DNA of 64,000 bases, from NCBI GenBank assembly GCA_943789355.1, contig CALSTU010000002.1, positions 124,001-188,000 of the forward strand. The letters are read 5' to 3'. Numbering within the stretch: the stretch's first letter is position 1; the number at the start of each line of letters is the position of its first letter. This DNA comes from UBA7430 sp002478765 (lineage in GTDB: Bacteria; Bacteroidota; Bacteroidia; Flavobacteriales; UBA7430). The position numbers and the translations under genes are program-made. Positions 61,913 to 64,000 of the stretch are shown here, one piece after another. The notes beneath the pieces were generated by a model, which saw only the letters and a program-made list of their open reading frames with translations, ran no database searches and had not been told where the DNA came from.

Positions 61913-64000
61913 TTATTTTAATTCCGTCGTATAGTTTTTGTTGTTCCACTGAAACATGATACTTTTAGAAGAGCCTAAATCATTGATCGCACTGCGAAAG
62001 GCTACGCCAAAGCTTCCTGTGTATTTAGGGATTTCTTGAGCCTCAACAGAGTCCTCTAACTCATGCAATCGGTTGTCTTTTAGCAAGCCTAAAACTTTTG
62101 CGTTTACCACAACGGTATACTTAGATCTAAGTTCATCAACCCATTGATTTTGGAGACTTTCTTGAAAGTCTGAAATCACTAGACCCCTAACATCGTTGAG
62201 TAATTTTGCCTGTTTGGGCAACAGGTCTTCAACATAAACTAGTTTAACGTTCTGATTGTCTTTAATGGGCTTTGACAGGCCCTGAACCCACGCAACTTGG
62301 TCTACAAAATCATCATCACCTTTGGCGTATAGGCCATCCTCTACAACCATATTAAGTGAAGAGCGCTTGTTAATTTTGGCTTGAAGTTCTTCAAAATTTA
62401 CAACCTTTTTTTTGAGCTGCTTGGCAACTTTTTTAGCAACCTTATCATTGAGGCAATTGATCACCTTAGCTTTAACACGTGGAGGCCACATGTAATTGTG
62501 TTTGTTTGACTGAAAGTAAGTCTTCAATCCGGTTGTATCTTTAATCGCTTTTGACCAAACTCTTTCGTCCGTCAGTTCGTACAATAAAATACCGTCTCTG
62601 TATTCTTTCATCAACAAACGGAAATCATCATATTTACGCTCGAGATTTGCATTTTCATAAATAATAATTTGCTCTTCTGACCATTTTGAATACGCATCGT
62701 TTACCACAAATTGAACGTCATTAACTTTTGTTGCGGTTCTTTCAGATGCCAAAAGATAATCAACAAAATCTGACAACTTATAGGTCTTTTCGGCCAATGT
62801 AAATAAAACCATTGAAGAACTCTTAAGAGGTCTCTTCAAAATGATTCTACCGGACAAAGGCTCCAACTGTAAATGGCTATATAAAGCAGCTAGTGCTAGC
62901 TCATTTTCCTGATAGTCGTACTCCTCTTTTAATTGATTCACCAGAGAGCTTCGCTTCAATTGAGATCTGGAATCCTTTTCAACTCTAATTTTGAGCGCCA
63001 ACTTTTCCTCCTCAAAACTTCCCAGACCTTTGCGATCAATAAGCTTAATGATGTGCCAGCCGTATGGGCTTTGAACAGGTTTTGACAGTGCATTTTTTTG
63101 GGACAAACCAAAAGCAGTATTTTCGAAGGATTCTACCATTTTATTTGACCCAAACCAAGGCAGCTCGCCCCCGTTTGAAGCCGACTTTTTATCGTCAGAA
63201 TACTGCTTGGCCATTTCTTCGAAATTGGCATTTTCTTCAACAAGCTTTTTGTAAATGGCTTCAATTTTATTCTTTGCTAAACTTGTTTCAGAAGCTGACT
63301 CACCATCAGAATTCTTATCTTTCTTGACCATAATGTGAGCAACTTTTACTTCTCCACGAGAAGAACGAGTATCCGTTACTTTGAGAATGTGATATCCAAA
63401 ACGAGTTCTAATAATTTTTGAAACGCCACCTTTAGTGGTCGTAAAAGCTGCATTTTCAAAAGGGTACACCATGTATAATGCACTGAAATAGCCCAGATCA
63501 CCGCCATTAGCTTTTGCTGAAGGATCTTGTGAATAAGTACTTGCATAAGAAGAAAAGTCAGCACCTGCATTGATTTCAGATCTGAGTTTCTGAATCTTTA
63601 AATAAGCTTTGAGTGTATCCTCAGGAGATGCATTCTCCGGTAAAGAAATCAAAATATGACTGGCCCTTACTTCCGTTTGTAATCTGAGGTAAGCCTCTTC
63701 AATCAAACGCTCACCAATTTCAGTATCCACCAAATAAGGTTTCGCTAATTGTTTGCGATATCCTGCAAGCTCATTGATAAAAGCAGATTCCTGATCCATT
63801 CTTAAGGATTCAGCTTCTTTTACTTTTAGCTTAAAATTAACAAACAAATCCAAATACTCATCTATGGTTTTAGGATCGAGTGCATCACCAATCTGTCTAT
63901 TCTTGTTGTAGACACTTAAAAATTCTTCTACACGAACCTCTTCATTTGCAATGGTCAGAAGAGACTTGCTGGAATTTTGTGCAAAAGCATTTAAAGTCAC
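61913..64000 (-). CDS. tandem-parvulin peptidylprolyl isomerase (5' end outside window)
   Basis: At least 695 residues in frame to the window edge. The first bases read in frame as TLNAFAQNSS, which looks like the end of a signal peptide, so the start codon is outside. Two parvulin domains follow (about 110-215: RASHILISL, ANGGDLGYFSA, FGYHILKV; and about 218-320: KVAHIMVKK, NGGELPWFGS, YGWHIIKL), then a long helical part. It is a periplasmic folding factor of the PpiD/SurA class, the first of the visible genes of the operon that ends at murB. Confidence 0.92.
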   Translation of the reverse strand: MTLNAFAQNSSKSLLTIANEEVRVEEFLSVYNKNRQIGDALDPKTIDEYLDLFVNFKLKVKEAESLRMDQESAFINELAGYRKQLAKPYLVDTEIGERLIEEAYLRLQTEVRASHILISLPENASPEDTLKAYLKIQKLRSEINAGADFSSYASTYSQDPSAKANGGDLGYFSALYMVYPFENAAFTTTKGGVSKIIRTRFGYHILKVTDTRSSRGEVKVAHIMVKKDKNSDGESASETSLAKNKIEAIYKKLVEENANFEEMAKQYSDDKKSASNGGELPWFGSNKMVESFENTAFGLSQKNALSKPVQSPYGWHIIKLIDRKGLGSFEEEKLALKIRVEKDSRSQLKRSSLVNQLKEEYDYQENELALAALYSHLQLEPLSGRIILKRPLKSSSMVLFTLAEKTYKLSDFVDYLLASERTATKVNDVQFVVNDAYSKWSEEQIIIYENANLERKYDDFRLLMKEYRDGILLYELTDERVWSKAIKDTTGLKTYFQSNKHNYMWPPRVKAKVINCLNDKVAKKVAKQLKKKVVNFEELQAKINKRSSLNMVVEDGLYAKGDDDFVDQVAWVQGLSKPIKDNQNVKLVYVEDLLPKQAKLLNDVRGLVISDFQESLQNQWVDELRSKYTVVVNAKVLGLLKDNRLHELEDSVEAQEIPKYTGSFGVAFRSAINDLGSSKSIMFQWNNKNYTTELK

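Noticed and set aside
1..64000. CRISPR arrays, insertion sequences, prophage, tRNA and rRNA genes
   Set aside because: No direct-repeat arrays, transposase motifs, tRNA cloverleaf with TTCRA loop or rRNA-like conserved blocks were seen by reading.

Overview
The window is a chromosomal stretch of an AT-rich marine-type member of the Bacteroidota, most likely order Flavobacteriales; I cannot name the genus. Signs of this lineage: proteins with type IX secretion (T9SS) C-terminal domains, a PUR-alpha/DUF3276 protein, leucine dehydrogenase, a TonB-dependent receptor with a carboxypeptidase-regulatory-like domain, a dual cyclophilin-FKBP protein pair, RNase Y downstream of ZapA, a long-form NusB, and repeated TAnnTTTG promoter boxes (the Bacteroidota -7 element) just upstream of start codons. 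Shine-Dalgarno sites are weak, as is normal there. No rRNA, tRNA, CRISPR array, prophage or insertion sequence was seen; most of the window is housekeeping DNA.

Layout. 1-7.7 kb: 3' part of sppA, a C1 cysteine peptidase, ndk and nrnA (divergent), two adjacent dual-family prolyl isomerases (one lipoprotein, one cytosolic) and a PhoD-like protein whose metal-binding motifs are lost. 7.7-16 kb: prfC with a small S4 protein, a periplasmic thioredoxin-fold protein, ferritin, a class III aminotransferase, a deoxynucleoside kinase, a GH3-family protein and a DUF2797 protein. 16-22.7 kb: TonB receptor, M23 peptidase, then coiled-coil protein, zapA, a structured RNA that looks like 6S RNA, and rny. 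22.7-23.5 kb: a decayed pirin-family gene. 23.5-31.7 kb: mqnA with DUF456, purB, yajC with DUF1573, nusB, leucine dehydrogenase, an ABC exporter and a PUR-domain protein. 31.7-45.6 kb: a small membrane protein, a secreted M43 protease, ftsK, lolA, a UbiA-like protein, gcvP and two paralogous T9SS cargo proteins. 45.6-57.8 kb: mlaEF, a short lipoprotein, a cytochrome-oxidase subunit IV-like gene, tolC-hlyD-tsaB, gpmI, ftsB-mutA-mutB-outer membrane protein, and an NqrM-like peptide. 57.7-64 kb: a five-gene minus-strand operon of three SurA/parvulin-type folding factors, a MoxR ATPase and murB, running off the right edge.

Themes. Envelope biogenesis dominates: folding factors (five prolyl-isomerase-domain proteins plus one SurA-like lipoprotein), lipoprotein transport (LolA), lipid transport (MlaEF), peptidoglycan (MurB, M23) and division (ZapA, FtsK, FtsB). 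Several operons are translationally coupled by ATGA overlaps. The points most worth a second look are the 6S-like RNA between zapA and rny, the PhoD-like pseudoenzyme, the broken pirin gene, and two genes whose promoter box sits only 6 nt from the start codon, which suggests leaderless mRNAs.
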